Assembly: GCA_947459185.1 (NCBI GenBank) | Contig: CANHCU010000016.1 | Coordinates: forward strand, 1 to 45,112 | Reading direction: 5' to 3' | Length of the DNA stretch: 45,112 nt | DNA from: Planctomycetaceae bacterium | GTDB taxonomy: Bacteria > Planctomycetota > Planctomycetia > Pirellulales > UBA1268 | Part shown: positions 8,139-16,611 of the stretch, in pieces | How the letters are laid out: every line of letters begins with the position of its first letter | Numbering within the stretch: the first letter of the stretch is position 1 | Translations under genes and position numbers: made by a program | The notes under the pieces: generated by a model | Database searches by the model: none | What the model was told of the DNA's origin: nothing | The model's input: the letters and a program-made list of their open reading frames with translations, nothing else

Positions 8139-9560
8139 GTGCACCCCATCGCAAGTCAGAGGCCGTTCGCCCTCGATCTCACCTCCAGCCGTCGGGAGTT
8201 CCTGGGGGCCACGACGCGGTCCGCAGTGGCGGTGGCGGGAGCGGCCACGCTGTCGGGCACGCTGTTCTCAGGTCGGACGATCCCTCACGTGCATGCCGCG
8301 GGCACGGATGAAATCCGTGTGGCCTTGATCGGCTGCGGCGGGCGTGGCGGTGGCGCGGCGGTCGACGCGCTCTCCGTGCCGGCCGCGCCGATCAAGATCG
8401 TGTCGATGGCCGACGTGTTCAGCGATCGGATCAACATCGTGAAGCGGTCGCTCGGGGAACAGTTCAAGGAACGCATCGACGTGCCCGAGGAGCGAACCTT
8501 CATCGGGTTTGACGGCTACAAGCAGGCGATCGACTGCCTCCGGCCGGGTGACATCGCCCTGTTTGCCACCCCGCCAGCCTTCCGGGCTCCGCATTTTGCC
8601 TACGCCATCGAGAAGGGCGTGCACGCATTTATGGAGAAGCCGGTGTCGATCGACGGACCGACCACCAAGCGGATCATCGAACTGGCGGCCAAGGCCACCG
8701 AGAAGAATCTCAAGGTGGGCGTGGGGCTGATGTGCCGCCACTGCGACCGCCGTGCCGAACTCCTGGAGCGGCTGAGAAGCGGCGAGGCGGGGGAACTGAT
8801 TTCCTTCCACGGCTACCGCGAGCACAATCCGCCCCACAATCTTGACCTCTCGCCCGGTCCACAGGGAATGAGCGAACTGCTCTGGCAGATCAAGCGATTT
8901 CACAATTTCCTCTGGGCTTCTGGCGGCATTTTCAGTGACTACTGCGTGCACCACATCGACGAGGTCTGCTGGATGAAGGGAGCATGGCCCGTGAAGGCCG
9001 TGGCGATCGGAGCCCGGCAGTTGCGAGGCAAGATCGACGATCAGAACTTCGACAACTACGGCATCGAATACACGTTCGAGGACGGGGCAAAGTTCTTCTA
9101 CACCTGCCAGGTGATGAAGGATTGCGACAGCAAGTTCGGCCTGTGGGGGCAGGGCTCCAAGTCGGCGTTCGCGATCTCGACCAGCGGCCACTCCCCGGCC
9201 CGCTGTGCGATCTTTAAGGACCAGCGGGTGGACAAGGACAACGTCGCCTGGGCGGCGGAGCAGCCCGAACCGAATCCCTACCGGCGCGAGTGGGAGCATC
9301 TCGTGGCGGCGATCATTGCCGACGAGCCCTACAACGAGGCCGTGCGGGGGGCGCAGGCCAGTCTGGTTACGGCGATGGGCCGGTTTGCGGCGCACACCGG
9401 CAAGGCCATCACGTATGACGAGATGCTCAACTGCCCCGATGACCTCACCGCCGGCGTTGACAGCCTGACGGAAGGATCGCCGGCACCGCTTGTGGCCGAC
9501 AGCGAGGGGCGGTATCCGGTGCCGATGCCGGGGAAATACAAGTATGAGTATCGCGGCTGA
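8139..9560 (+). CDS. Tat-exported Gfo/Idh/MocA family oxidoreductase
   Basis: 473 residues from GTG 8139, chosen because AGGAG sits 10 bases upstream. An ATG at 8043 would begin right at the upstream terminator. The N-terminus has a twin-arginine signal ('SSRREFLGATT' plus an Ala-rich stretch ending in 'HVHAAG'), so the protein should be folded with its cofactor and exported. The Rossmann fold starts at 'IRVALIGCGGRGGGAA', and the EKP motif is in 'HAFMEKPVSIDG'. The C-terminal half carries the long insertion usual in planctomycete exported members of this family. It is a close paralogue of the protein encoded at 22900-24300. Some exported members act on sugars or glycosides; the substrate here is unknown. 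Confidence 0.9.
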   Translation: MHPIASQRPFALDLTSSRREFLGATTRSAVAVAGAATLSGTLFSGRTIPHVHAAGTDEIRVALIGCGGRGGGAAVDALSVPAAPIKIVSMADVFSDRINIVKRSLGEQFKERIDVPEERTFIGFDGYKQAIDCLRPGDIALFATPPAFRAPHFAYAIEKGVHAFMEKPVSIDGPTTKRIIELAAKATEKNLKVGVGLMCRHCDRRAELLERLRSGEAGELISFHGYREHNPPHNLDLSPGPQGMSELLWQIKRFHNFLWASGGIFSDYCVHHIDEVCWMKGAWPVKAVAIGARQLRGKIDDQNFDNYGIEYTFEDGAKFFYTCQVMKDCDSKFGLWGQGSKSAFAISTSGHSPARCAIFKDQRVDKDNVAWAAEQPEPNPYRREWEHLVAAIIADEPYNEAVRGAQASLVTAMGRFAAHTGKAITYDEMLNCPDDLTAGVDSLTEGSPAPLVADSEGRYPVPMPGKYKYEYRG

Positions 9561-9629
9561 CGGATGAGCGTTGCGCTTGAGCGCTCCTTCTGGCGGTACT
9601 ACGTGTGGAGTAATCATGGAGGAAGAACT

Positions 9630-10142
9630 ATGAAGAACATCTTGATGATCCTGCTGGCGTTGATAGCCGGTGTGTTGGTGCTGATCGGATTCAGCGGGAA
9701 CGGTGGGAAGAAGCCCGAGCCGCCGCCAGTTGCCGCCGCACCGATTCAGACCCGGCAGACGCTCAACAAGAAGACGCAGAACGTGCTGGAACTGTCGGAG
9801 GCGCTGGGGCAGGGGGGCGTTCGCGCCGAGATGTCGATCACGAGCCAGGGGCTCGAGGTGGCTGCCGACGCCTATCGGACAAGCGTGGGCAAGCTGTCGA
9901 TCATCGCCGTTGATCAGAAGATGAGCTTCTTTCAGGCGGAGAACGAACGGAAGCCTAAGGATTACGCGGAGTTCATGGCGCGGATCATCGAGCCGGGCAA
10001 GCCCGACGGCCTCATGCTACCGATGCTGCCCTACTATCAGGAATACGCCTACGATCCCGAAGCGAAGGAGCTCGTCGTGGTCGAGTTTCCGGCGAAGAAG
10101 GAGCAGTGGCGGAAGGAAACGACGGGCGCGGCCGGGCTGTGA
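9630..10142 (+). CDS. Small membrane-anchored protein of unknown function
   Basis: 170 residues from ATG 9630, which has a strong GGAGGAAG ribosome site. The 22-codon longer form from 9564 lacks one. The first 22 residues after the Met are a hydrophobic anchor ('ILMILLALIAGVLVLIGF'), followed by a proline-rich linker and a soluble alpha/beta-looking domain of about 120 residues with 'YYQEYAYDPEAKELVVVEFP' near the end. No cysteine lipobox and no catalytic motif were seen. It starts 69 bases after the Tat-exported oxidoreductase and is probably co-transcribed. I do not recognise the family. Confidence 0.75.
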   Translation: MKNILMILLALIAGVLVLIGFSGNGGKKPEPPPVAAAPIQTRQTLNKKTQNVLELSEALGQGGVRAEMSITSQGLEVAADAYRTSVGKLSIIAVDQKMSFFQAENERKPKDYAEFMARIIEPGKPDGLMLPMLPYYQEYAYDPEAKELVVVEFPAKKEQWRKETTGAAGL

Positions 10143-10180
10143 TGGCTGGCCCGCCGGTTGGGCCCGCCGCTAGGACTGGC

Positions 10181-10280
10181 GGATTCCCTTGCTCACGCTG
10201 CGGGTTTGGATGCGACGCATGGTCCCATGCACCCCGAAGCCCCACTCCCATGCAAGCCCGACGCGCGAGGAGGGATGAGG
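10181..10280. repeat. Inverted pair of a dispersed intergenic repeat (copies R1 and R2)
   Basis: R1 (10181-10212, + direction) reads GGATTCCCTTGCTCACGCTG then CGGGTTTGGATG. R2 (10249-10280) is the reverse complement of a close variant, CCTC-ATCCCT-CCTCGCGCGTCGGGCTTGCATG. The same family recurs at 22828-22859 and near 27126-27200. The pair sits in the 151-base gap between the convergent ends of the anchored-protein gene and the hydrogenase operon and may form a long imperfect hairpin. Just after R2, AAAACGGACGTTTT (10282-10295) overlaps the hydA stop and is only a weak terminator candidate. Confidence 0.6.
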
Positions 10281-10293
10281 GAAAACGGACGTT

Positions 10294-11607
10294 TTAGCAG
10301 CGGTCGATATGAAGCGTGAGGAAGTGCGTGGCGCAGCTGATGCAGGGGTCGTAGCTGCGAATGAGCCGCTCGCACCCTGCCGCAGCGTCGTTGTCGGAGA
10401 AGGAGAGGAGCCCTGGGAGCAGTGCCCGTACGTCTGCCTCGATCTGGGCCTGGTTCTGACTGGTGGGAGGGATGATCGTGGCTCCTGCGATGAGGCCGTC
10501 GTCGCCAATTTCATAGCGATGGTAGAGCAGGCCTCGCGGCGCCTCGGTCGCATGGCTGCCCGTGCCTGCGTGGGGAGTGGAGTCGATCCGGCATGGAGCG
10601 ATCGACGCATGGCAGATCCGCGCGATCGCAAGGGCTTCCTCGAACGAGGCTGCCACCTCGATCGCGCGTGCTGCAATCGAATGAAATATGTTTCGCGAGG
10701 GCCACTCGATGCCGCAGGTGTCGGCGGCCCGGCGGGCTCCGTCGGGCAGGTCAGCGAGGCAGTTGTTGAGCCGTGCAAGCGGGCCACAGAGATAGGGGCG
10801 TTCACCGGGCAGGATGAAGCTCGACAGCGCGGTGCTGTGCGGCACCTGCCGCTCCACGAAGTGCTCGGGATAGTCGTCGATCGGGATGTCGAGGCCCGCG
10901 GTGCCTGTACTCGTCGACGAGACGATCCGTCCCTCGTTCATCGGGTAGCTCTCGGGAGCCCGCAACGACACGCACTCATAGGACTGCGTGAAGTCCGGGA
11001 ACGCGAACGTGCTGACCGTGGCGAGCGTGTCGAACGCGGCCTGCATGCCCCACTCAAGATCGGGAATGAGCCCCCGGACAGCCGTGGCGTCTGGGGCCCG
11101 GTGGAAGCCGCCGACGGCCACGTTGATCGGGTGCACCGAGCGGCCGCCGAGCACCTGGATGATGCGGCTGCCGATCGCCTTCATCCGCAGACCACGGTCG
11201 AGCAACTCCGCATAGGCTTCGGGATAGGTGAAGCAGCTGTCGCAGCCTAGAAAATCGGGCGCGTGCAGCATATGGATGTGGAGCGCATGGCTCTGGAGCC
11301 ACTCGCCGCATGCCAGGAGCCGCCGCAGCAGGCGAATCTCCGGGCCGACGACGATGCCAAGGGCCGACTCGAGGGCCTGGCAGGCGGTGACCTGATAGGC
11401 GACCGGGCAGATGCCGCAGATTCTCGCCACGATGTCGGGCACCTCGCGGACCTCGCGTCCGCGGAGCAGCCGTTCGAAGAACCGCGGCGGCTCGTAGATG
11501 TTGAACTCGACCAACTCGACGCGGCCGTCCTCGACCCGCACCCGTAGGCCGCCGGCGCCCTCGACTCGGGTGAGGGCCTTCACGGTGAAGTTCCGCGGCT
11601 GGTTCAT
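10294..11607 (-). CDS. hydA: [NiFe] hydrogenase large (alpha) subunit, group 3b type
   Basis: 437 residues. The active-site nickel is held by two CxxC motifs. The N-terminal one is in 'ARICGICPVAYQ' (C64, C67) and the C-terminal one is 'DPCISCATH' (C422, C425, H428). Nine residues follow the His, as expected for a precursor cut by a hydrogenase maturation protease. 'RICGICPVAYQ' and the gene set point to the cytoplasmic NAD(P)-linked group 3b enzymes, also called sulfhydrogenases, which couple H2 and NADP(H) and can reduce sulfur in some archaea. Last gene of the hydBGDA operon; its ATG overlaps the hydD stop in ATGA. No hyp maturation genes are in the window, so these must lie elsewhere if the enzyme works. 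Confidence 0.93.
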   Translation of the reverse strand: MNQPRNFTVKALTRVEGAGGLRVRVEDGRVELVEFNIYEPPRFFERLLRGREVREVPDIVARICGICPVAYQVTACQALESALGIVVGPEIRLLRRLLACGEWLQSHALHIHMLHAPDFLGCDSCFTYPEAYAELLDRGLRMKAIGSRIIQVLGGRSVHPINVAVGGFHRAPDATAVRGLIPDLEWGMQAAFDTLATVSTFAFPDFTQSYECVSLRAPESYPMNEGRIVSSTSTGTAGLDIPIDDYPEHFVERQVPHSTALSSFILPGERPYLCGPLARLNNCLADLPDGARRAADTCGIEWPSRNIFHSIAARAIEVAASFEEALAIARICHASIAPCRIDSTPHAGTGSHATEAPRGLLYHRYEIGDDGLIAGATIIPPTSQNQAQIEADVRALLPGLLSFSDNDAAAGCERLIRSYDPCISCATHFLTLHIDRC

Positions 11608-12437
11608 GGTGAGTCGGCTCCCGTTCCGTGCTCGAGCCGGTCGCCCTCATGCCGAAAGTCGGGCGCCCAGGCGTTGAACGATCGCACCAGCCGCGCGAGG
11701 TGCGGCCGTGGCGTGCCGCGGTGTTCGTAGAAGCCGGTCAGGCTGACGAGGTTTGGCTGTTCGGCAGGGCCGTAGCAGCCGAAGCATTCACGGCCGTGCG
11801 CGGGGCAGATCGCGCCGCAGCCAGCCTGTGTGGCTGGCCCGAGGCAGGCGATGCCGTGCGCGACCGTCACGCAAACCGTGCCCGCTTCCTTGCACTCGAC
11901 GCACACGCTGTGTCGCGGCACCCGGGGCTGGCGGCCGATGACGACCGCGGTGATCAGCTCGACGAGCTGGCCGGTGTCGATCGGGCAGCCGCGGAGCTCG
12001 AAGTCGACCGGCACGTGCTCGCTGATCGGCGTGCTTTGCGCGAGTGACTCGACGTAGACCGGCGACGCATACACACTCCCGACGACCTCATCGATCCGGC
12101 ACCAGTTTCGCAGGGCCTGAATGCCGCCGGCCGTCGCACAGGCGCCGATCGTCACAAGAAATCTGCACTCACGGCGAATTTCCTGAATCCGGGCGATGTC
12201 CGCGGGAGTGGAGATCGAACCCTCGACCAGGCCGATGTCATACGGGCCGGCGAGCGACTGCGAGCGGGCCTCGGGAAAGTGTGCGATTTCGACCCGTTCA
12301 GCGATCGCCAGCAGCGAGTCCTGCGCGTCGAGCACCTGGAGCTGGCACCCGTCGCAGGAGGCGAACTTGAATACGGCGAGTCGCGGTTTTTTCGGCACGG
12401 CAGATGGTATGGCAGATGGCACGGCAGAGCGGCTCAC
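11604..12437 (-). CDS. hydD: [NiFe] hydrogenase small (delta) subunit, group 3b type
   Basis: 277 residues from GTG 12437, chosen because it overlaps the upstream stop as GTGA, matching the ATGA overlaps at the operon's other junctions. A longer frame to ATG 12524 exists but would overlap hydG by 91 bases. It carries the small-subunit iron-sulfur pattern: 'FASCDGCQLQVLD', 'TIGACATAGGIQA', 'RGCPIDTGQLVEL', and a Cys-rich C-terminal region with CVEC, GIACLG, AGCGAICPAHGRECFGCYG. These cysteines are expected to bind three [4Fe-4S] clusters carrying electrons between the NiFe site in HydA and the diaphorase side (HydB/HydG). There is no Tat signal, which fits a cytoplasmic group 3 enzyme. Confidence 0.9.
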   Translation of the reverse strand: MSRSAVPSAIPSAVPKKPRLAVFKFASCDGCQLQVLDAQDSLLAIAERVEIAHFPEARSQSLAGPYDIGLVEGSISTPADIARIQEIRRECRFLVTIGACATAGGIQALRNWCRIDEVVGSVYASPVYVESLAQSTPISEHVPVDFELRGCPIDTGQLVELITAVVIGRQPRVPRHSVCVECKEAGTVCVTVAHGIACLGPATQAGCGAICPAHGRECFGCYGPAEQPNLVSLTGFYEHRGTPRPHLARLVRSFNAWAPDFRHEGDRLEHGTGADSP

Positions 12438-13360
12438 AGATGGGGCACGGCCAGCCAGCGGGCGATCCGGTCGTAGGAAAACACCGGACCATCCCGGCAG
12501 ACGAAGAATGGGCCTAATTGGCACAGCCCACAGAGCCCGCTCGCGCAGCCCATCAGACGTTCGATCGACACGAAGATCTGCTCGCGGGCGATGCCACGGG
12601 CGTTCGCCTGCTCCGCGACGGCGATCATCATCGGCTCTGGGCCGCAGCAGAGGAGGCTCGTGGCGTCGGGGTCGATGGTGAGGCTGTCGAGGAGCATGGA
12701 GACGAGCCCGACCGGTCCCCGCCAGCGCGGGTCTGGATCGGTGACGATGCAGTGCACGTCGATACCGTGGTCGCGCCAGCGGTGGTGATGGTTGGTGGCG
12801 AGCAGGTAGACCGGGGTCTTGGCGCCGGAGAGCACCGTGATCCGGCCATAGTCGCCGCGGTGCGTCATGCAGAAGGCGATCGCAGAGAGGAGCGACGCGA
12901 GGCCCAGGCCGCCGGCGACGAGCACGAGGTCGCGATCCCGCAGGTCCGCGAGCGGCCAGGGAACGCCATACGGCCCGCGCAGGAGCAGTTCGTCGCCAAC
13001 CTCGAGTCGTGCGAGCGCCCGGGTGACGCTGCCAACCGCATGGACCGTGTGGGCGATGCCGGAGAGCGACTCCGGGTCGGAGGTGATCGAGATCGCCGCC
13101 TCACCGATGCCGGGCAGAGAGACCATGTTGAACTGTCCGGCGGCGAAGCGGAAGGAAGGCCGCGGGCCGCGGGGTGCGAATGTGAGCGAGTAGGTCCGCA
13201 CGCCGGGGGCCTCCTCGCGGATGGCGGCGATGCGGGTTGCTTGGAGCTGCCACGGCGAGTGTCCCTGGCACTGAACGTGCCCCTGAACCTGACCCTGCAT
13301 CCCCGCAGATGCAGATGGCGACATGGCGTGTGTGCTGTTCAGGCTATTCATGCTGTTCAT
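12434..13360 (-). CDS. hydG: Hydrogenase FAD/NAD(P)-binding (gamma) subunit
   Basis: 308 residues from ATG 13360, which overlaps the hydB stop in ATGA. The in-frame ATG at 13423 lies inside hydB and is less likely. Ferredoxin-reductase fold: the FAD-binding barrel includes 'FAAGQFNMVSLPGIGE' and 'LLRGPYGVPWPL', and the nucleotide-binding part has 'LVLVAGGLGLASLLSAI' and 'LLCCGPEPMMIAV'. The C-terminus has a [2Fe-2S] pattern 'MGCASGLCGLCQLG' with a further Cys in 'FFVCRDGPVF'. This is the arrangement of sulfhydrogenase gamma and dihydroorotate dehydrogenase electron-transfer subunits. It should exchange electrons with NAD(P)H. The first 35 residues are Ser/Asn/Gln/His-rich and unlike the family, so the true start may be somewhat further in. 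Confidence 0.9.
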   Translation of the reverse strand: MNSMNSLNSTHAMSPSASAGMQGQVQGHVQCQGHSPWQLQATRIAAIREEAPGVRTYSLTFAPRGPRPSFRFAAGQFNMVSLPGIGEAAISITSDPESLSGIAHTVHAVGSVTRALARLEVGDELLLRGPYGVPWPLADLRDRDLVLVAGGLGLASLLSAIAFCMTHRGDYGRITVLSGAKTPVYLLATNHHHRWRDHGIDVHCIVTDPDPRWRGPVGLVSMLLDSLTIDPDATSLLCCGPEPMMIAVAEQANARGIAREQIFVSIERLMGCASGLCGLCQLGPFFVCRDGPVFSYDRIARWLAVPHL

Positions 13361-14565
13361 GGCGGTGCCGACTCCCGGATCATCGCTACTTCCTCCGTGA
13401 GATCGATGGCAACCGGGCACCACGTGATGCAGCGGCCGCAGCCGGTGCAGCCCGACGTGCCGAATTGGTCGATCCAGCCGGCGAGCTTATGCGTGAGCCA
13501 CTGCCGGTACCGCGAGGCCACGGTCGCATGGACAGCGCCGCTGTGCATCTGCGAGTGCGCGAGCGTGAAGCAGGAGGCCCAGCGACGCTCCCGTGTGACG
13601 TCGTCACCGGAGAGGTCGGCGACCTCCTCGACCGAGCTGCAGAAGCAGGTCGGGCAGACGAGCGTGCAGTTGGCGCACGACAGGCAGCGGTCCGCCACCA
13701 CCCGCCAACGGGGATGCTCGAGGTTGTCGTAGAGCAGATCGCGAATGCCATCGGTGTCGAGCGAGCGCGGTCGTGGCACGCCGGGCTCTGCCACACGGGC
13801 GTGCATCGTGCGTTCGAGGTCGTGGGGGATGGTCCGCACGCGGTCGGCCTCGTCTGCCGTGCAGGGTGTGAGCAGACCTGCGGTGCCAAGGGCGCTCAGA
13901 ATCTCGCGGCCCCGCTCCGAACCGATCTCGACGGCGAACCGATTGCCGGCTTCGGTGAGCGCCAGATCGAAGCTGTGGGTCGCGGCGGGCCCGCACTTCA
14001 TCGAGTGACAGAAGCAGGTGGCGGCCGCACGGCGGCAGTTGACCGCCACGACGAAGAGTTTCTCACGTCGTGCCTGATACGCGACATCGACATGGCCGCC
14101 GTGAAGAAAGACTCGGTCTTGCACGCGGAGCGCCGCGAGATCGCAGGCCCGCACGCCGATCACGGCGAGCGGCTGCTGCTCCTGGGGGGCTGGCTCCTCC
14201 CGCCAGGTGCCATCCTCCCTCACCAGTCGCTGGATCGGCTCGCGAGGGGGAAACAGAAAATTCTTGAGGGAGTGCGGCCCGACGACATGGTCGAACCAGC
14301 CGGCGGCATCGTCGCGCCGCAGCCGGTAGTGGCCGCCATCCTGCTCGTCGAGCCAGCCGGCGGGGAGCTGGTTCACATCGGCGAGGTCGCGGTAGACGAC
14401 AGCCCCGTCCGCCACCTGCGGCCCCACGACCCGGTGTCCCCGGGCAGTCAGCGCATCGATCAGCGCTTGCAGTGCCGGCCGAGCGAGCCATTCCAGGGAG
14501 TCGGCGGCGGGCGTGCAGGGAAGCATGGGAGGATCGCTGCGGCCTGGGGAAATAGCCGCGGACAT
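13357..14565 (-). CDS. hydB: Hydrogenase 4Fe-4S electron-transfer (beta) subunit
   Basis: 402 residues. The C-terminal half has two ferredoxin-type cluster motifs, 'CLSCANCTLVCPTCFC' and 'CTGCGRCITWCPVAID'. The N-terminal half contains 'VIGVRACDLAALRVQDRVF' and two further cysteines in 'ATCFCHSMKCGPAA', typical of sulfhydrogenase beta and anaerobic sulfite reductase subunit A relatives. It should pass electrons between HydG (flavin) and HydD. First gene of the operon and the likely point of promoter entry from the 137-base region shared with the divergent gene at 14703. Two starts are possible (14565 and ATG 14526) and neither has a convincing ribosome site; I keep the longer one. Confidence 0.9.
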   Translation of the reverse strand: MSAAISPGRSDPPMLPCTPAADSLEWLARPALQALIDALTARGHRVVGPQVADGAVVYRDLADVNQLPAGWLDEQDGGHYRLRRDDAAGWFDHVVGPHSLKNFLFPPREPIQRLVREDGTWREEPAPQEQQPLAVIGVRACDLAALRVQDRVFLHGGHVDVAYQARREKLFVVAVNCRRAAATCFCHSMKCGPAATHSFDLALTEAGNRFAVEIGSERGREILSALGTAGLLTPCTADEADRVRTIPHDLERTMHARVAEPGVPRPRSLDTDGIRDLLYDNLEHPRWRVVADRCLSCANCTLVCPTCFCSSVEEVADLSGDDVTRERRWASCFTLAHSQMHSGAVHATVASRYRQWLTHKLAGWIDQFGTSGCTGCGRCITWCPVAIDLTEEVAMIRESAPP

Positions 14566-14702
14566 CTTCCGGCTTGATGCCGGTCTGAATCAAGCCAACC
14601 GCTGTCGGCCGGGTGATCGTCAGGCGATCGACAGGACACTTTCGACGCTGCAGCCTGGAATCCGACTCCGTCGGCCGCGTGGTCGTGCTATCCTCTGCGG
14701 CC

Positions 14703-15674
14703 ATGAAAGACCCATGCACCATCGTGATTCTGGATGGCCATACCGCCAACCCTGGCGATCTCAGTTGGTCTGAGATCGAGGCGATCGGACCTGTGACCGT
14801 CCACCCGCGGACGGCGGCCGCCGACGTCGTCGCGCGGGCCTGCGATGCCGACATCGTCCTCACCAACAAGACGGTGATCTCTCGGGAGGCGATCGCTGCG
14901 CTGCCGCGTCTTTCGTGCATCGGCGTGCTGGCCACCGGCTACAACATCGTGGACGTCGAGGCGGCCAGGGAGCGTGGCATTCCGGTCTGCAACGTGCCGG
15001 AATACAGCACGCCGAACGTGGCGCAGGCGGTGTTCGCCCTGCTGCTCGAACTCACCAACCACACCGGCCACCATGCGCAGACTGTCCGCGCGGGCCGCTG
15101 GGCATCGTCCCAGGATTTCTGCTACTGGGACGGAGACCTGGTGGAACTGGCCGGGCTCACGCTCGGGCTCGTTGGCTACGGACGGATCGGCCGGGCCGTG
15201 GCCGCGGTCGGCCGGGCGTTTGGGATGAACGTGCTCGCCCATCGGCGGACGGCCGTGAGCGGCAGTCGCGACGAACTCGCGACGATGGTCGATCTGCCCA
15301 CGCTGCTCCGCGAGAGCGACGTCGTCAGCCTCCACTGTCCGCTCACGCCCGAGACGCAGGGCCTGATCAACGCGGAGACGATCGGTCTCATGAAGCCGAC
15401 GGCGTTCCTGATCAATACGTCGCGCGGCCCGCTCGTCAACGAGGCCGACCTCGCCGCGGCGCTCGACCAGGGCCGGATCGCCGGGGCGGGCCTCGACGTG
15501 CTCTCGGTGGAGCCGCCGCCGTCGACAAATCCACTGCTCACGGCCCGCAACTGCATCATCACGCCCCACATCGCCTGGGCCACGCGGAATGCCCGACGAC
15601 GACTGATCGAGGTGACGGCAGCAAACCTGCGGGCGTTCGTAGCGGGCCAGCCGCACCACGTCGTCAATCGGTGA
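14703..15674 (+). CDS. D-isomer-specific 2-hydroxyacid dehydrogenase (glycerate dehydrogenase/hydroxypyruvate reductase-like)
   Basis: 323 residues from ATG 14703. The frame extends to 14613, but the added 30 residues are arginine-rich and have no family similarity. NAD-binding 'LGLVGYGRIGRAVAAVG', catalytic Arg in 'INTSRGPLVNE', Glu in 'LDVLSVEPPP' and His in 'ITPHIAWAT' are all present. The 'VATGYNIVDVEAA' and 'NVPEYSTPNVAQ' segments are typical of glycerate dehydrogenase (HprA)-like enzymes, which reduce hydroxypyruvate or glyoxylate. It differs clearly from the dehydrogenase at 1852. It reads divergently from the hydrogenase operon and lies 35 bases before the acetolactate decarboxylase gene, with which it is probably co-transcribed. 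Confidence 0.88.
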   Translation: MKDPCTIVILDGHTANPGDLSWSEIEAIGPVTVHPRTAAADVVARACDADIVLTNKTVISREAIAALPRLSCIGVLATGYNIVDVEAARERGIPVCNVPEYSTPNVAQAVFALLLELTNHTGHHAQTVRAGRWASSQDFCYWDGDLVELAGLTLGLVGYGRIGRAVAAVGRAFGMNVLAHRRTAVSGSRDELATMVDLPTLLRESDVVSLHCPLTPETQGLINAETIGLMKPTAFLINTSRGPLVNEADLAAALDQGRIAGAGLDVLSVEPPPSTNPLLTARNCIITPHIAWATRNARRRLIEVTAANLRAFVAGQPHHVVNR

Positions 15675-15709
15675 TCGCCGCAGGTGCGGGAGCGAGGAGT
15701 GAGAACCCC

Positions 15710-16546
15710 ATGCGTCATCCGATCATGAGACCGTTGCTGCTCTGGTGTGTCGCAGTGGTCGTGGTCTGGCCGGCCTCGGCCGAACAGCCAGTGACAGGTG
15801 GGGCCGCCGAGCCGGACCGGGACAGAATCACGCAGGTGTCGGTCATCAACGCCCTGCTTCTCGGGCAGTTTGACGGCAGTGTGCCGTTCTCGGGGCTGCT
15901 GGCCGATGGCGACTTCGGACTGGGCACGCTCGACAGGCTTGATGGCGAACTCGTCGTGGTGGACGGCAGGGGATACCAGATCAAGAGCGATGGGAAGGTG
16001 GTGGAGGTCGGGCCGGATGCCACGATCCCATTTGCCGTGGTCACGCCGTTCGACCGCGATGGCGAACTGCCCTGTCCGGCGGTCGATTCACTTGCTGAGC
16101 TCGAGCGGCGGCTCGACGGCGTGGTCGGCCACCCCAACAACTTCGTCGCCGTGCGGATCGACGCTGAGCTGGCAGCGATCACCCTGCGGAGCGTGCACGC
16201 GCAGTCGAAGCCCTATCGCCCGATCAACTCCCGCAGCGATTTCCAGTCGGTCTGGAAACGGGAAAACCTACGAGGCACGTTCGTGGGCATCCGCAGCCCG
16301 CGATGGGCCCATGGCATCACGGTGCCGGGCTATCACTGGCATTTTCTGGCCGCAGACCGCCGCAGTGGAGGGCATGTGCTCGATTGTCATCTGCGCGGAG
16401 GTACGATCCTGTATGACGTCTGCGGCAGCTGGCTGGTCAAGCTCGACGAGTCGGCCGATTTCAACGGCGTCAACCTGTCGACCGATCTGGGTGATGAGCT
16501 CGATCGTATCGAACGCCTGCGTGGCGGGCCCGCCGACGGCGAGTGA
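15710..16546 (+). CDS. budA: Secreted alpha-acetolactate decarboxylase
   Basis: 278 residues from ATG 15710, with GAGGAGTGAG upstream. It matches the acetolactate decarboxylase family over its whole length: 'ITQVSVINALLLGQFDGSVP', 'DGDFGLGTLDRLDGELVV', 'TIPFAVVTPF' and 'GYHWHFLAADRRSGGHVLDC'. H209, H211 and H222 reproduce the 2- and 11-residue spacing of the three zinc-ligand histidines of the Brevibacillus enzyme. The reaction converts 2-acetolactate to (R)-acetoin and CO2. A signal peptide (about residues 1-24, cleavage near 'PASA-E') indicates export, as in Brevibacillus, whereas most relatives are cytoplasmic. No acetolactate synthase or butanediol dehydrogenase gene is nearby, so the link to fermentation is uncertain. 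Confidence 0.92.
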   Translation: MRHPIMRPLLLWCVAVVVVWPASAEQPVTGGAAEPDRDRITQVSVINALLLGQFDGSVPFSGLLADGDFGLGTLDRLDGELVVVDGRGYQIKSDGKVVEVGPDATIPFAVVTPFDRDGELPCPAVDSLAELERRLDGVVGHPNNFVAVRIDAELAAITLRSVHAQSKPYRPINSRSDFQSVWKRENLRGTFVGIRSPRWAHGITVPGYHWHFLAADRRSGGHVLDCHLRGGTILYDVCGSWLVKLDESADFNGVNLSTDLGDELDRIERLRGGPADGE

Positions 16547-16553
16547 TGGTCGA

Positions 16554-16581
16554 CGTGTCCCCGTATCCCCGTGTCCCCGTA
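16554..16581 (+). repeat. Short tandem repeat GTGTCCCCGTAT
   Basis: Two back-to-back units of about 14 bases (GTGTCCCCGTATCC then GTGTCCCCGTATAA) fill most of the 65-base gap between the acetolactate decarboxylase and RNA methyltransferase genes. No function is evident. Confidence 0.5.
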
Positions 16582-16611
16582 TAACTAGCTCCACCCCGAC
16601 GCCGCAACACC

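Noticed and set aside
10282-10295. Terminator hairpin AAAACGGACGTTTT at the end of hydA
   Set aside because: Only a 5-bp AT-rich stem, overlapping the stop codon. Too weak to call by itself.
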